This document shows positions 11,151 to 22,241 of a stretch of 64,000 nucleotides of DNA, piece after piece (the first letter of the stretch is position 1; every line of letters begins with the position of its first letter). A program made the position numbers and the translations under genes. Source of the stretch: Thermothielavioides terrestris NRRL 8126. Lineage: Eukaryota > Ascomycota > Sordariomycetes > Sordariales > Chaetomiaceae. The notes beneath the pieces are model-generated. The model saw only the letters and a list, made by a program, of their open reading frames with translations. It made no database searches and was not told where the DNA came from. The DNA is taken from NCBI RefSeq assembly GCF_000226115.1, contig NC_016457.1, positions 6,200,001-6,264,000 of the forward strand. Direction: 5' to 3'.

Positions 11151-12541
11151 ATGATCAAAACGCTCCCTTTCGGCGACATCGAGGTCCCGGTCCCTGGCTT
11201 TGGGGCCATGGGTTTTAACCATGGCCTTGGGCAAAACTTCACCTTGGAACAAGCCGAGCCGGTGCTGCTCAAAGCTCTTGAGCTTGGATGCACATTCTGG
11301 GATACTGCAGTGAGTCTGTACTCCTATTGGCAGCAACGGAAGCGCAGCCCATCATCATCCATGCCTGTAGTCATTATTGTAGTTACTGACCTGACAAGGT
11401 TATCTATGGTCTTGGAGTAAACGAGAAAATCCTTGGGGACTTCATCCGCAAACACAATGTTCGCGACAAGATCTTCCGTACGCTTCGGTCTCACTCGGCT
11501 CCATCTTCTCGTCTTATGTCTGTGATTTGCGGTTGCGTGCTGAGGCCGGATTGATTACCCGCAGTTGCATCCAAGTGCGGTATCCTCTTGCCCAAGGGCG
11601 GCCTTGACATGTCCCGTCCGCAGATGACCGTCACCAACAAGCCTTCCCACATCAGGGAGTACATCGAAGGCACTATTGAGCGGCTTGGATTCACCCCTGA
11701 CCTGTACTACCTCCATCGCATTGACCCGAGTATGATGACCGCCGAGCACCTCGCGTAACTTTGCATCCACTGACGCTCTCTGTCCAGACACGCCCCTTGA
11801 AGAGTCGATCCCTGTCCTTGACGAGCTCCGAAGGACGGGCAAGACGAAATACATTGGGCTCTCGGAATGCTCGGCCGCGACCTTGCGCAAAGCACACTCC
11901 AGTAAGAACCACTTCACGGCTGCAAGTCTCGACGCCGAGCATACTAACACGCTCGCAGTCGCCAAGATTGACGCCGTCCAGGCAGAGTACTCCGCTTTCG
12001 AGACGCTGCACGAAACGGATGGCCTGATCGACGCTGCCAGAGAGCTCGGCGTGGCCTACGTGGCTTACGGCCCGCTGGGACACGGCTGGCTGGTGGACGA
12101 CTTTGCGTACAACAGTCCCGACGACTTTGCCCCCAACGACGGCCGCCGCAGCAGTGAGTCGCCGTTCCCTTCTCCAAGCACGCCTTCTTTGCGCAGCCGA
12201 CAAGAGGCAAACACGCTCATATTTTGCGCCACTGACCTGCTTCAGTCCCCAAGTTCCAAGGCGAGAACTTCTACAAGAACCGGGCCATCGTGCGCGAGAT
12301 GCGGAAGCTCGCCGCCAAGAAGGGCTGCACGACCGCGCAGGTGGCCCTCGCCTGGGTCGCCGCGCAGGGTTTCATCTCCATCCCGGGTACGACCAAGGTC
12401 CACCGGCTGGAGAAGAACTGGGCGTCGCGCGAGGTGGAGCTGACCGAGGCCGAGATGGCCGAGATGCGCCGCATCGTCCAGGAGGCCAAGCCGCAGGGGA
12501 ATCGGTACGACGAGGCCCTCCAGAAGATGGTGGGCCATTGA
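11151..12541 (+). CDS. Aldo/keto reductase
   Basis: Six exons: 11151-11309, 11399-11477, 11565-11729, 11788-11901, 11959-12153 and 12246-12541. They give 335 residues. The introns are 57-92 nt, and the fourth has a textbook ACTAAC branch site. The catalytic tetrad of the family is visible: Asp in FWDTAVIYG, Tyr in VIYG, Lys in [11 protein letters not shown] and His in YYLHRID. Near the C-terminus, [14 protein letters not shown] matches the NADPH-binding segment of the AKR fold. The protein resembles the YakC/AKR13 type of NADPH-dependent aldehyde or ketone reductases, which are cytosolic. An in-frame ATG lies 42 bases upstream, but the [13 protein letters not shown] start matches the family better. 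The physiological substrate cannot be told from sequence. Confidence 0.93.
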
Positions 12542-13039
12542 TAGCCAGATGCGAGGAGTGGATAGTACCTGGTATGTTTCAGTCACAAGGACACAGTAGG
12601 CAGGCAAAACGCGACTGTGTTGTCAAATTCGAAGTCGTTTCCTGGCCATGGCATGGCCCGGGCTAAGGTGGAGCCTGCGGCTCAGCGTGAACGATCTCCA
12701 CAGTAACTGCGAATGGGCGTCAGTTGACTTGATTCCCCATCTGAATCCTTCCACGGCGCATCAAATATTGCGCAACACTTGGCTCCTTCGTTGATCCTCA
12801 CATGCAAGCCACGGAAGCTCTTGATATCACTTGCAAAGCCACATCAACGGAACATACCCAGCTTTTTCTGTTGCAGATACAACTGGTTGCTCTATAACAT
12901 GAAGAAATGAATCGTGAGCACTGTTATTTAGTTATTGGAACTGCTGTTTCCGATTTGACAAACATACGATCCACACAGCTCCTCCAGTCCAGGGGGCCCT
13001 GCCCAGACCCCGGCGCAGTGCGGGACGTTAATTGCGCTA
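12542..13039. other. Intergenic region upstream of the MITE
   Basis: 3' flank of the aldo/keto reductase gene. No gene or RNA signal is seen. Confidence 0.4.
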
Positions 13040-13048
13040 GTCCCATTT

Positions 13049-13642
13049 CGACCCCCTTAAATCCACTATGCAGATTCCTTATTTCCACTAACACCGGGGA
13101 CGGTCCGTGCACACCCACCAAAACTTGGCAACAAGTGTCACCACGCTCCCTAGCTGACATGCCACAACAGGAATCGCGATAGGAACTGTTGAGAGATTCA
13201 AACGGTCAACGGCCACGTTGCTTACCAAAGGAGAGAGCATTTGCAAAGAGGGAGATAGAGCTGTGTTAGGTGTTAACCAAATAGGTCTCTTATCGATAAG
13301 CGTTATTATCGATAAGCGGTATTATCGATAAGATCATTGCCACGTGACTTACCTACTTAGAGGCCTAGCCGAGCAGTAGGCGGTCAAGGCGGGCAATATT
13401 TCCCTTGCGAGCCAGTGTTTACACCACTAGGTGGTTAGCCTAGGGAGCAGTTCGTTGGTGATATTTCTGCATTTGCTAGCCTCAACAGCACTAGCAGCAT
13501 CGTCAGTTTGAAGCAATTTCCGTAGCGATGTAGTAGCTAGGGAGCGTGGTGACACTCACTGCCAAGTTTTGGTGGGGGTGCACGGACCGTCCATAGTGAC
13601 TAGTGGAAATAAGGAATCTGCATAGTGGATTTAAGGGGGTTG
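13049..13642. mobile_element. Mutator-like MITE with long terminal inverted repeats and 9-bp target duplication
   Basis: The terminal inverted repeats are 13049-13154 and 13535-13642 (about 107 bp, some 90% alike by eye). Both begin C(G/A)ACCCCCTTAAATCCAC and end at CTCCCTAGCT. They are bounded by identical 9-bp direct repeats GTCCCATTT at 13040-13048 and 13643-13651. Long TIRs with a 9-bp target duplication are the hallmark of Mutator-like elements. The roughly 380-bp interior has no transposase, so this is a non-autonomous copy. It shows no RIP-like decay, which suggests late arrival or low copy number. It lies about 600 bp upstream of the dienelactone hydrolase gene. Confidence 0.85.
13289..13332. 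repeat. Three tandem 16-bp units each with a GATAAG palindrome
   Basis: TTATCGATAAG occurs at 13290, 13306 and 13322, exactly 16 bp apart, inside the MITE. Each palindrome carries GATAAG on both strands, the core bound by fungal GATA factors such as the nitrogen regulator AreA. A CACGTG box follows at 13341. Regulatory use is inference. Confidence 0.7.
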
Positions 13643-13651
13643 GTCCCATTT

Positions 13652-14239
13652 GTTAGGAGCGAAGCTTCCATGACGTTTGCGCTGTTTGCGTCACCGTGTC
13701 GGCCGTTCCCATCGAGCCGAACCTCCCGAGCAAGCGCGGTGGGCGGATAACTCAGCCACGTAGTCACCGTTATATAGTATCCATTTGTTGCTCGGATGCT
13801 GTAACCGAATGTCTGGTGAGGAATGATCCAAATCTGGATTGACGGAGATAACATAAATTCCGGCTCGACATGCCATCTCGGCGGGACATTTGATTGATAA
13901 AGGAGCCTGTGGGGGTAATTCACTTGGTGTGGTATGCTGCGCTCACGGCGGATGGATGGATGGAGGGGTAACTCGGGATCAGAGTGAGGGGTAGGTGAGG
14001 TCGCAAAATTGGGCAAACCGGTCTCGGTAGGATCCATCCCACAGGGCAGTATGCTTCCGATCGAGAAGCTTCGATTTGCGATCCTGCCCTGCATACTCCG
14101 AAAAAAGTGCGGACCCCGACCTTCGTTCTGCTTTCTCGCAACTCTCTTCCGACCACCATCCAAATCGCTGTTTCGCACGACCGCACGACACTAATTTTGC
14201 TACATCCTGCCACAGCCCGCACAAACACCAGGCACAACC
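13652..14239. promoter_or_regulatory. Upstream region of the dienelactone hydrolase gene
   Basis: Non-coding by codon pattern on both strands. The last 100 bases are C/A-rich and end in CACAACC just before the ATG, a favourable fungal start context. No specific binding site could be assigned. Confidence 0.4.
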
Positions 14240-15155
14240 ATGGCTTCGAACCCGCCTGCGAGATGTTGCACTGTCGGTTTCCGGCATGAGTGCGTCTCCC
14301 TCTCTCTCCCTCTCCCCCCTCCCCCCCCCCTTCTCCCCCTCTTCCCGCCTGCCATGAAGCCCCGCTGAGCTGAACTGTCTCCGCACCACAGGGGCACGCC
14401 GACCGGCGAGATGGTCCGCGTTGCCGGCAAGTACGACGCCTACCTCGCGAAGCCCCCCGCCGACAAGGAGCACAAGGGCGCCGGCATCCTCTACATCCCG
14501 GACGTCATCGGTATCTGGCAGAACAGCAAGCTCCTCGCCGACCACTTCGCCGCCAACGGCTACCTAACCCTGGTGCTCGACGTGTTCAATGGCGACCCGA
14601 TCCCACTCAACCGCCCCGAGGGCTTCAACCTGATGGACTGGCTCAACAAGGGCTCCGACGGCAACAACCCGCATACGAAGGAGTTCGTGGACCCCATCGT
14701 GGTGGACGGTCTCAAGGCGTTGAAGGAGGATTACGGCATCAGCAAGATCGGGGCTGTCGGCTACTGCTTCGGCGCCAAGGTGCGTTGATCAGTTGGAATA
14801 AGAGGGGATCCCGCAATGCTGAGATGCTCCACAGTACGTTATCCGCCACTACAAGAACGGCATCAACGTCGGCTACATCGCGCACCCGTCCTTCGTCGAC
14901 GAGGACGAGCTCCAGGCCATCACGGGCCCGCTGGCCATCTCGGCTGCCGAGACCGACCAAATCTTCCCGGCCGAGAAGCGCCACCGGTCCGAGGAGATCC
15001 TCAAGGAAGTCGGCCAGCCATACCAGATCACTCTGTTCTCGGCCGTCGAACACGGTTTCGCCGTGCGCTGCGACCCGAGCATCAAGGCCCAGAAGTTTGC
15101 CAAGGAGCAGGCCTTCCAGCAGGCCGTCACCTGGTTCAACGAGTACCTCCTGTGA
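14240..15155 (+). CDS. Dienelactone hydrolase family protein
   Basis: Exons 14240-14289, 14392-14779 and 14835-15155 give 252 residues. The short first exon encodes MASNPPARCCTVGFRHE, the usual fungal start of this family. The alpha/beta-hydrolase triad is visible: nucleophile Cys in GYCFGA, Asp in AAETDQIF and His in EHGFAVR. In bacteria, dienelactone hydrolase opens cis-dienelactones to maleylacetate in catechol degradation. Fungal homologues (AIM2-like) are cytosolic hydrolases with mostly unknown substrates. The gene lies 10 kb from the aromatic cluster, so a role there is possible but unproven. Intron 1 carries a long pyrimidine tract (about 14297-14345). Confidence 0.93.
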
Positions 15156-15663
15156 CTGCCGGGGCATGATGCAAAGGCAAGGCTGTGACGCCCGGCTCAG
15201 ACTTGTCGTCCAGATTCAATAATATAGATGCCGCCAGCAGCAGGCTAGTCGAGCTCCTGTCTCTGTCCAATTGCCGCGGCAGCCGTTCCTGCAGTCGGTG
15301 CGTATCCAGCAATGGAGGTGAAACAGGTTTAGATCCGCTGCCAGCGAATTAGATATCGCGGAATAGGTCTCAGGTTCGAGCCTCAATACGTATCAAAGGT
15401 GGCCGTTGAGGATCCCCTTGTTTGTGTTGGAGACCTACCCAGAATATCCGTTGCCGGGTGATACAGGTTGCGAAAATGTGATAACGACCATGGTCAAAGG
15501 TCCCTCAGACATGCGTCAATGGCGATTTAGATCTACTCGCAGAGGCGGACACTGGAGCTATTTCACTCCGGCCAAGCCTAAACCACCATGCAACTGAAGA
15601 GCTAGTCCGGAAAGGAGTGCGCTTATACCAACTTTCCCCGTCTTCAAGCCTGGTTCTACCGCG
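15156..15663. other. Intergenic region between convergent genes
   Basis: Convergent 3' flanks. A GGTTCGAGCC string at 15372 recalls a tRNA B box, but no cloverleaf can be folded around it. Confidence 0.4.
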
Positions 15664-17093
15664 TCAGATGAGGTGTTCGGCAGTGTCCTGGTGAGGGACA
15701 ATGCGCGCTCCCGTCAAAGCCGGATCGGTCGACGGGTCGTACGCGGCAATGCCTTCCAGGGGCGCATACTTCTCGCAGAGGTAACACATGTTGTTGTAAG
15801 CTCTGGCACCACCACCGGGCGATGGTCAGCCGTACAACGTTCCACCCTGACGCGACCGAGTGGAAGCGTGGGAGGGATCCATGCAACTCACGTCTTCCTT
15901 AGCTCGCTGCCGGGGTGTCCCGCAGAGTAGTTGATGGCGCCCTTCAGACTGTACAGCCGGTTGCGGTCGTCAAACTCGTCGGCCGGTTCCGCGGCTGGGT
16001 AATGCTGCAGGTACGCCTGGACATACGCGTCGGCCCGGAACACGGACGTGTACTCGCACCGCCAGGCGCCGAGCTCCATCTCGTTGTGGGCGTAGAAGGA
16101 TCCGGCGTCGAACAGAATGCTCCGGCCGGTCTGCTTGCGGATGCCCATGTTGCCCTCCCACAGGTCCCCGTGGATGATGCAGGGCTTGATGGGGCGCCCA
16201 CCCTGCCGGATATTGTCCAGGAGCCGAGGGATTACCTTCCAGGCCACCTGCTGGATTGCCCGCTCGTACTCGGGCCACGGGCCGTTCCTCTTGATGTCCA
16301 GCTCGCACACGCGCAGGAACAGCTTGCGGTAGAAGACGGCCCAGTTGTCCTCCCAGTCTACGAGGTGCGCCCGGTCGCCGTCGCACGTCGCCACGTGGAA
16401 CCCGAACTTGCCGTTGGGCGACCGGCTCGCTTCGTGCAGCCGGGCCAGCCGCGACGCGAACTCGATCGGATCGGGAGGCGTGGTTACGTCCATGTCGACG
16501 TACTCGGAGAGGTAGAAGTAGGCGGGCGGCTCTGCGGCACGGAACTTGCCAAAGGCGAGAGGCGTAGGGACGAAGTCGGGCATTACGCCGTGGATGACCT
16601 TGGAGGATTCGAACTCGCCGCGGAGCATGGTGCGGCCTGTCTCGCCAAAGGCAAGCTGGTCACAGTGGGTGAGCCCTCCGTCCTTCAGAGTTGAAGACGA
16701 GGATGACAACGAACCTTGACAAAGTATTGTTCTTCCGATCCCTCGGCGTTGCGGGCTGTAAGCTTCCCCGTGATCGTCCAGGCACTTTTTGCCGAGTGCT
16801 CAGCCGACACCAAGGTCCGTCCCGCCGGCAGAGCTGAGAACAGCATTCATTAGTTCATGAAGGGATCTGAGTTACGTTTTTTCAAGGCCTTGCCCTCGCA
16901 GATCACAGCACTCACCTTCGCGCAGCGCATCGTCAACGGGGAACACCCCATTGAGGTGGGCAACAATCTGTTTGATTGTCATCTCTGCTGCTTGAGCCGG
17001 CAAGCTGGACGTGACGGCTTGCCCTGCGCCGCCGAGTGCAATGGCTTGTTTCTCCTCGTCGCCATTGGGGACTTGATTGAACTTGCTCTCCAT
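15664..17093 (-). CDS. Fructosamine/ketosamine-3-kinase family protein
   Basis: On the minus strand, exons 17093-16916, 16833-16715, 16655-15892 and 15802-15664 give 399 residues. The protein-kinase-like fold is marked by the catalytic loop IIHGDLWEGNMGI and by LFDAGSFYAHNEMELG, which holds the metal-binding Asp. FGETGRTMLRGEFES fits the N-lobe, and DYP-like C-terminal helices follow. Family members phosphorylate the sugar of glycated proteins (protein-ribulosamine or fructosamine 3-kinase), so that the sugar is released. Fungal paralogues are common and often have an extended N-terminus like the 60 residues of exon 1 here. The second intron has a weak donor (GTTCGT) but restores the frame and the conserved FVK-to-FGE join. 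The gene is cytosolic by prediction. Confidence 0.9.
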
Positions 17094-18406
17094 GCCGGCA
17101 ACTGTTGCAAAAGCCGGGCGATTCTGGTTTCCTTACCACCGGGTCTGTACGTGAGCTGCTCTATACAGTCATGTCGTTGGTGAAGGGCCGGGAGTGTCCC
17201 GTGAGGCAGGATCGCAAAAGGCCCCGTGCCAAACGCCGTGTTGGGCGCCGTTGTTGGTTGGTTGGCGCCAGTTGGCGCCACGATGCTGTTGGCATGCTGT
17301 TAGCAGGAGGCAATGTGCAAACACATGGCGGCTCGAGCACGGAATCTTAGGAACCTTTAGTGCTTGAGTCCCCTGGTTTCGCAGAACGGACCTGAACCGG
17401 CTGGCACCTGTGAGGAGAAAAAACCGCCCTGTTTGAACCACAACGACGACTAGAAGCTCTCGTTGCCATAAGGAAGTCCTCATAGAAGGTCCGATGGCCC
17501 TCCGGGAACACCTCTTCTTCGCCTTCGCCTTTCAAATCATCACCAAGCCGTTTTACCCATCTTCCTACCGGCAAGAAACATCGCACCGATCGGAGTTGAT
17601 ATTGCGGGGACCAGAGATACCGCCCTCAAGCGTGGGGGAAGTCTACACTCACTCTAGCAACTAGAAAATTCAGGAAGGCTTGGAAGGAACATCCTGGCTT
17701 CTATGCAACTTAAAAGAGTAGCGTGGCGGCGGATCCAGCCACGTTTCATGCCATTCTTGGGCGATGCTTTCAACCACGCCACAGTCAACGAGAGTACACA
17801 CTCTACGATTTATCGGGTTATCCGGCGACCAAGCCGGGCAACACCAGGCCGCGATATCTTGTCCGGAGTCCGACATTGCCGAGTTTATGCGCGGTTTGGA
17901 AGTGAGATCGAAGCAAGCGAAACTTGGCCAGTATCCGTGAGGGGAACGAGACGAGGCTAGCACTTTAACCACAGCAAACAATCATTCCATACATGCGCAC
18001 CAAAAAGCAGCTTTGGCAATACGGGCATCGTTCCGGACGATCCTTCCCTTAGCGTGCTGCTTTACCCGCGCCCCCTTACCAGCTCTTGCTGGCGCAAAGC
18101 TCCGGGTTAACACTTTCCACCAATAAGCAGGTAAAATGTTCGCTACCAACGAAGAATCTACGTTCCATCGGGGACTCTGTCCGGATTACACTGGAGCGCA
18201 TATATTGTAAGCTTAATGGGTTCCTGGAGACCCACCGCACTCGATTTAGCCTATGTACGGAGCTACGACGGTCCCAGGAACTTGGCTCGGTGTTGGGATG
18301 CGAAATAGCCGAGGGAGTGCTTAAGATCGTGGGATGTTGACCAGGTAATCACCTGTTTTGAGCTACTATGCCAGTGTAACACTTTGGGGTCGAGCATTTC
18401 GCCGCC
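17094..18406. promoter_or_regulatory. Divergent intergenic region (kinase gene / beta-galactosidase gene)
   Basis: 1.3 kb between two divergently transcribed genes. No gene is seen. TTGGCGCCA palindromes occur twice in tandem at about 17262-17280; this resembles an MBF/E2F-type site, but the role is unknown. Confidence 0.4.
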
Positions 18407-21100
18407 ATGTGGTCCTCAAGCTTTTTCGCAGACGCCTTTCATCTCGCCCTTCTAGGCCCACTGCTGCTGTCCGTCGAGGCGAAGCCGGTTAAGAATGATG
18501 GAATACGCGAGAAAATCAGCATCAACGCCGGCTGGCGCTTCTCAAGGAGCGAGTTCAACACAGACAAGCTGGCCTACGATCTCAGCCGCACCGACTACGC
18601 CAACCGCACCGACTTAACCGTGTTGAAACCGTGGGTTATGCCGTCAGCAAATGACTTCATCGTCGACCCGGCTGCACGATACCAGCCCCCCTCCACCGAA
18701 CCGAACATCAGCTGCCCCTTTGTGCAGTCGAGCTTCGACGACTCCTCGTGGGAGAGTGTCAACCTGCCGCACGACTGGGCCATCAAAGGTCCGTTCTACG
18801 TCGGGGACAATGTTCCCGTCAGCGGCGGTATGGGGCGCCTGCCCGTCCAAGGCGTCGGTTGGTACCGCCGAAAGTTGCAAATGACCGAGGCCGACGAGGG
18901 CAAGTCCGTCTACCTCGACATCGACGGCGCCATGTCGTACTCCATCGTCTGGCTCAACGGCCACCTCGTGGGGGGCTGGCCCTACGGATACTCGTCCTAC
19001 CAGCTCGACCTCACGCCGCACCTCAAGCTAGGTGACGACAACCTGCTGGCCATCCGCGTCGACAATCCCGGAAACTCGTCACGCTGGTACCCCGGCGGAG
19101 GCATCTACCGCAATGTCTGGCTCACCAAGACGAGCCCGACGCACGTTGGCCAGTGGGGCACCTTCATCACATCGAAGAACGTGTCCAAGTCATCCGCAGT
19201 CCTCGATCTGACGGTCGAGGTCGAAAACTCGGGTAACGCCTCTCAGACGCTGAGTGTGGTGACCGACGTGTACGTCCTTGACACAGCGACGGGGGCGGCC
19301 GGCAGGCAGGTAGCCTCGTTCCCGCGCCAGACCGTCACCGTGGCAGGGGGCCAGAAGGCCTCGGTCAATGCTTCGACGACTGTCAACAAGCCAGCGCTGT
19401 GGGGTCCGCCGCCCTCGCAGTCGCCGAATATGCATGTCGCCGTAACACGTTTATATAACCGCCACAACGATGTCGTCGACACTTACTCGACGAATTTTGG
19501 CATTCGCTCGGTTGTTTATGACTCAAACCACGGCTTGCTGGTCAACGGCGAGCTGATCAGAATCAGGGGCGTGAACGGCCACCACGATCTCGGCTCGCTG
19601 GGAGCTGCCTTCAACGAGCGTGCGGCCCAACGGCAGCTCGAGGTGCTCCAGGAGCTGGGTTGCAATGCTCTCCGCACTTCGCACAACCCCCCGGCCCCCG
19701 AACTGCTGGACCTGGCCGATAAGATGGGCATCCTGGTCTACGAGGAGGCTTTTGACTGCTGGCAGCTGGGCAAGAACCCGAACGACTTCCACCTCATCTT
19801 CGACGAATGGTCTGAGGCCGACGTGCGCACTATGCTGCGCCGGGACCGTAACCACCCGTCCGTCATCATCTGGAGCATCGGCAACGAGGTCGGGGAGCAG
19901 ACCACCGGCGCTACCGGCGCTGCCGTCGCCAAGCGGCTACGCGAAATCGTTCACTCCGAGGATGTGACGCGCCCCGTGACGGCATCCATGAATGCGGCGC
20001 GCCCGGACATGCCATTCCCAGGCGAGCTTGATCTGGTCAGCCTCAACTACCAAGGCGAGGGCATTCGCGACACCGGCCCGTACGCCGGCCTGCCTGGCAT
20101 CAGCACATCGCCGCTCTACTACGCCTTCCACGACGCCTTCCCGGACAAGTTGGTCCTCAGCAGCGAGACGGCGGCGACCCTGAGCACCCGAGGCACCTAC
20201 TTCTTCCCCGTCACCAACTGGACCAGCGCGCCCGAGAACTACACGCTCGGAAGCGGCGGCAACGACACGCTGCTCGAAGTGAGCGACTACGGCCTGTACA
20301 CAGCCCCGTTCGGGTCGTCGCCCGACAAGGTCTTCGTCGCGCAGGACAACGCGTCCTTCGTGGGCGGGGAGTTCGTCTGGTCCGGGTGGGACTACATCGG
20401 CGAGCCGACGCCGTACTACGAGGCGCGCAGCTCGTACTACGGCATCATCGACCTGGCCGGCTTCGGCAAGGACCGCTTCTTCGAGTACCAGTCGCGCTGG
20501 CGGCCCGACCTCCCCGTCGCGCACATCCTGCCGCACTGGACCTGGCCGGACCGCGTCGGCCAGGTCACGCCCGTGCACGTCTTCTCCAACGGCGACGAGG
20601 CCGAGCTGTGGGTCAACGGCCGGTCGCAGGGCCGGCTGCGCCGCGCGTCCGCGTCCGTCTACCGCTTCCGCTGGGACAACGTCACCTACCACGCGGGCGA
20701 GGTGCGCGTGGTCGCGTACAAGAACGGCAAGCCGTGGGCCAGCGACCGGGTCGTGACGGCGGGCGCGCCCGCAGCGCTGCGCCTGAGCGCCGACCGGTCC
20801 GCCATCAGCGGCGACGGGCTCGACCTGTCGTTCTTGACGGCCACGGTTGTGGACGGCAAGGGCAACGTCGTGCCGGCGGCGGATAATGAGATCACGTTCT
20901 CCGTGTCTGGCGGCGGCGGCGAGCTCGTGGCCACGGACAACGGCGATCCCCGGGACTTCACCTCGTTTGCGTCCGCGACGCGCAAGGCCTTTAGCGGGCG
21001 AGCGTTGGCGGTCGTGCGTGCTAATGGCCAGGGGGCCATCACGGTCACGGCCAGCTCGGCCGGCCTTGCTCGTGCGGTGGTCAGGTTAACGGCACATTGA
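18407..21100 (+). CDS. Secreted glycoside hydrolase family 2 beta-galactosidase
   Basis: Intronless, 897 residues. A signal peptide (hydrophobic core about 10-22, likely cleavage after SVEA) is followed by the GH2 sugar-binding jelly roll (about 90-240), an Ig-like domain (about 245-365) and the TIM barrel (about 370-690). The acid/base is Glu494 in WSIGNEVGE and the likely nucleophile is Glu587 in LSSETA; FVWSGWDYIGEP closes the barrel. The C-terminus has a DUF4982-like domain and a bacterial-Ig-like/invasin-type domain. This architecture is common in bacterial GH2 enzymes and is found in some fungi. It would hydrolyse beta-galactosides outside the cell. Several Asn-X-Ser/Thr sites fit secretion. 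Lack of introns in a 2.7-kb gene, unlike its neighbours, is compatible with old bacterial acquisition, but codon use is like the host. Confidence 0.93.
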   Translation: MWSSSFFADAFHLALLGPLLLSVEAKPVKNDGIREKISINAGWRFSRSEFNTDKLAYDLSRTDYANRTDLTVLKPWVMPSANDFIVDPAARYQPPSTEPNISCPFVQSSFDDSSWESVNLPHDWAIKGPFYVGDNVPVSGGMGRLPVQGVGWYRRKLQMTEADEGKSVYLDIDGAMSYSIVWLNGHLVGGWPYGYSSYQLDLTPHLKLGDDNLLAIRVDNPGNSSRWYPGGGIYRNVWLTKTSPTHVGQWGTFITSKNVSKSSAVLDLTVEVENSGNASQTLSVVTDVYVLDTATGAAGRQVASFPRQTVTVAGGQKASVNASTTVNKPALWGPPPSQSPNMHVAVTRLYNRHNDVVDTYSTNFGIRSVVYDSNHGLLVNGELIRIRGVNGHHDLGSLGAAFNERAAQRQLEVLQELGCNALRTSHNPPAPELLDLADKMGILVYEEAFDCWQLGKNPNDFHLIFDEWSEADVRTMLRRDRNHPSVIIWSIGNEVGEQTTGATGAAVAKRLREIVHSEDVTRPVTASMNAARPDMPFPGELDLVSLNYQGEGIRDTGPYAGLPGISTSPLYYAFHDAFPDKLVLSSETAATLSTRGTYFFPVTNWTSAPENYTLGSGGNDTLLEVSDYGLYTAPFGSSPDKVFVAQDNASFVGGEFVWSGWDYIGEPTPYYEARSSYYGIIDLAGFGKDRFFEYQSRWRPDLPVAHILPHWTWPDRVGQVTPVHVFSNGDEAELWVNGRSQGRLRRASASVYRFRWDNVTYHAGEVRVVAYKNGKPWASDRVVTAGAPAALRLSADRSAISGDGLDLSFLTATVVDGKGNVVPAADNEITFSVSGGGGELVATDNGDPRDFTSFASATRKAFSGRALAVVRANGQGAITVTASSAGLARAVVRLTAH

Positions 21101-22161
21101 GGAGAGCGTCAGAGAGAGAGAGTTGAAAGATGCGGCACTCGTAATGGGGGCTTGGAACAGTGGGATTTGTGGCTGTAGTGTAGTGCGTGTGGCAGGCTTG
21201 GAAGGAGGTCAGGGGAGCCAATTCAGGGGTGTCGGCAGGTTGGAAGTGGGCAAGATAGATGGATGATTTGGCAGCCCCCGATTATTGTCTCCGAAGGACC
21301 TATCCCCGTGTACTGCATTGGACAGCACGTAGGCGAGATTCTGATGGTCCCCTTTTGGGAAGTGTATCCGTACCTCCAGATGTATGTATGGAGGTCCGTG
21401 CCGAGTATCTCGGGTCTGTGACCTGTCCGTGTATGAAGCCAATCAAAACCGCACGTCCGAACCGAATCTGGGGTTTCGTGCTGCAACATGACCTGTACGT
21501 ATGGAGGAGTGGATCGTCTTGATTTCCGGCGGTGTGGATTTCAAGGGAATTCACAACGAAGCGCCAAGTTGTCCTCCAGGTGACAGCCTGACTTAGCGGG
21601 AGGCTGGTGCTCAATGCCCCTTTTCCCTCTGCGGTAATCAGCTCGCGATTCACACCACGTTCACATGAGCGTAGGTAGCGTAAACTGCACCGAAATGCCA
21701 CCTGGCTCGTGGGGAACCCCTGGCACGGATCTTCGATCATCTGGACCGAACCGAGCTCCTGCGTTGAGGCGTTTGGCAGTGGCGAGGATCACTGAACCGC
21801 AAGATGCAACGTTGGATTCATCGGTGAGACTCGGCAACCGTTACGGCCTCCACGCACCTCCACGCACCTCCACCAGCCCCAGCCAGCCTTGTCGGTATTA
21901 CCTAACAATGTTGTGAAGCATTTTGGCGCGTACCCCAACCCTCCTCAGGTCTTGGCGGGAACTTCTGGCCCTGCCGGATCTTCCGGGTGGCGGCTTGGTG
22001 CGCACTGTCCACATCCGGCGTCCGCCCACAAGCCGGTCAAATCGTTGCGCCTGGCCAGGGCTGGAGTTGCAGGACAATCATCTCCGGGGAAGAGAAATTC
22101 AGAAGGGATGGATTGAATCTCTCATTATCCTCAAAGTAAAAATATTTTCTAAAAAAAATAA

Positions 22162-22170
<9 letters not shown>
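21101..22170. other. Intergenic region after the beta-galactosidase gene
   Basis: No codon-bias signal of a gene on either strand. CCACGCACCT is repeated at about 21852-21872. Confidence 0.4.

Positions 22171-22238
<68 letters not shown>
22171..22238. repeat. (GA)34 microsatellite
   Basis: An unbroken 68-bp GA dinucleotide run preceded by A-rich sequence. Open frames through it are only Glu-Arg or Ser-Leu repeats. Confidence 0.97.

Positions 22239-22241
<3 letters not shown>

Noticed and set aside
15340..15410. tRNA-like B box GGTTCGAGCC
   Set aside because: No acceptor, D or anticodon stem can be paired around it.
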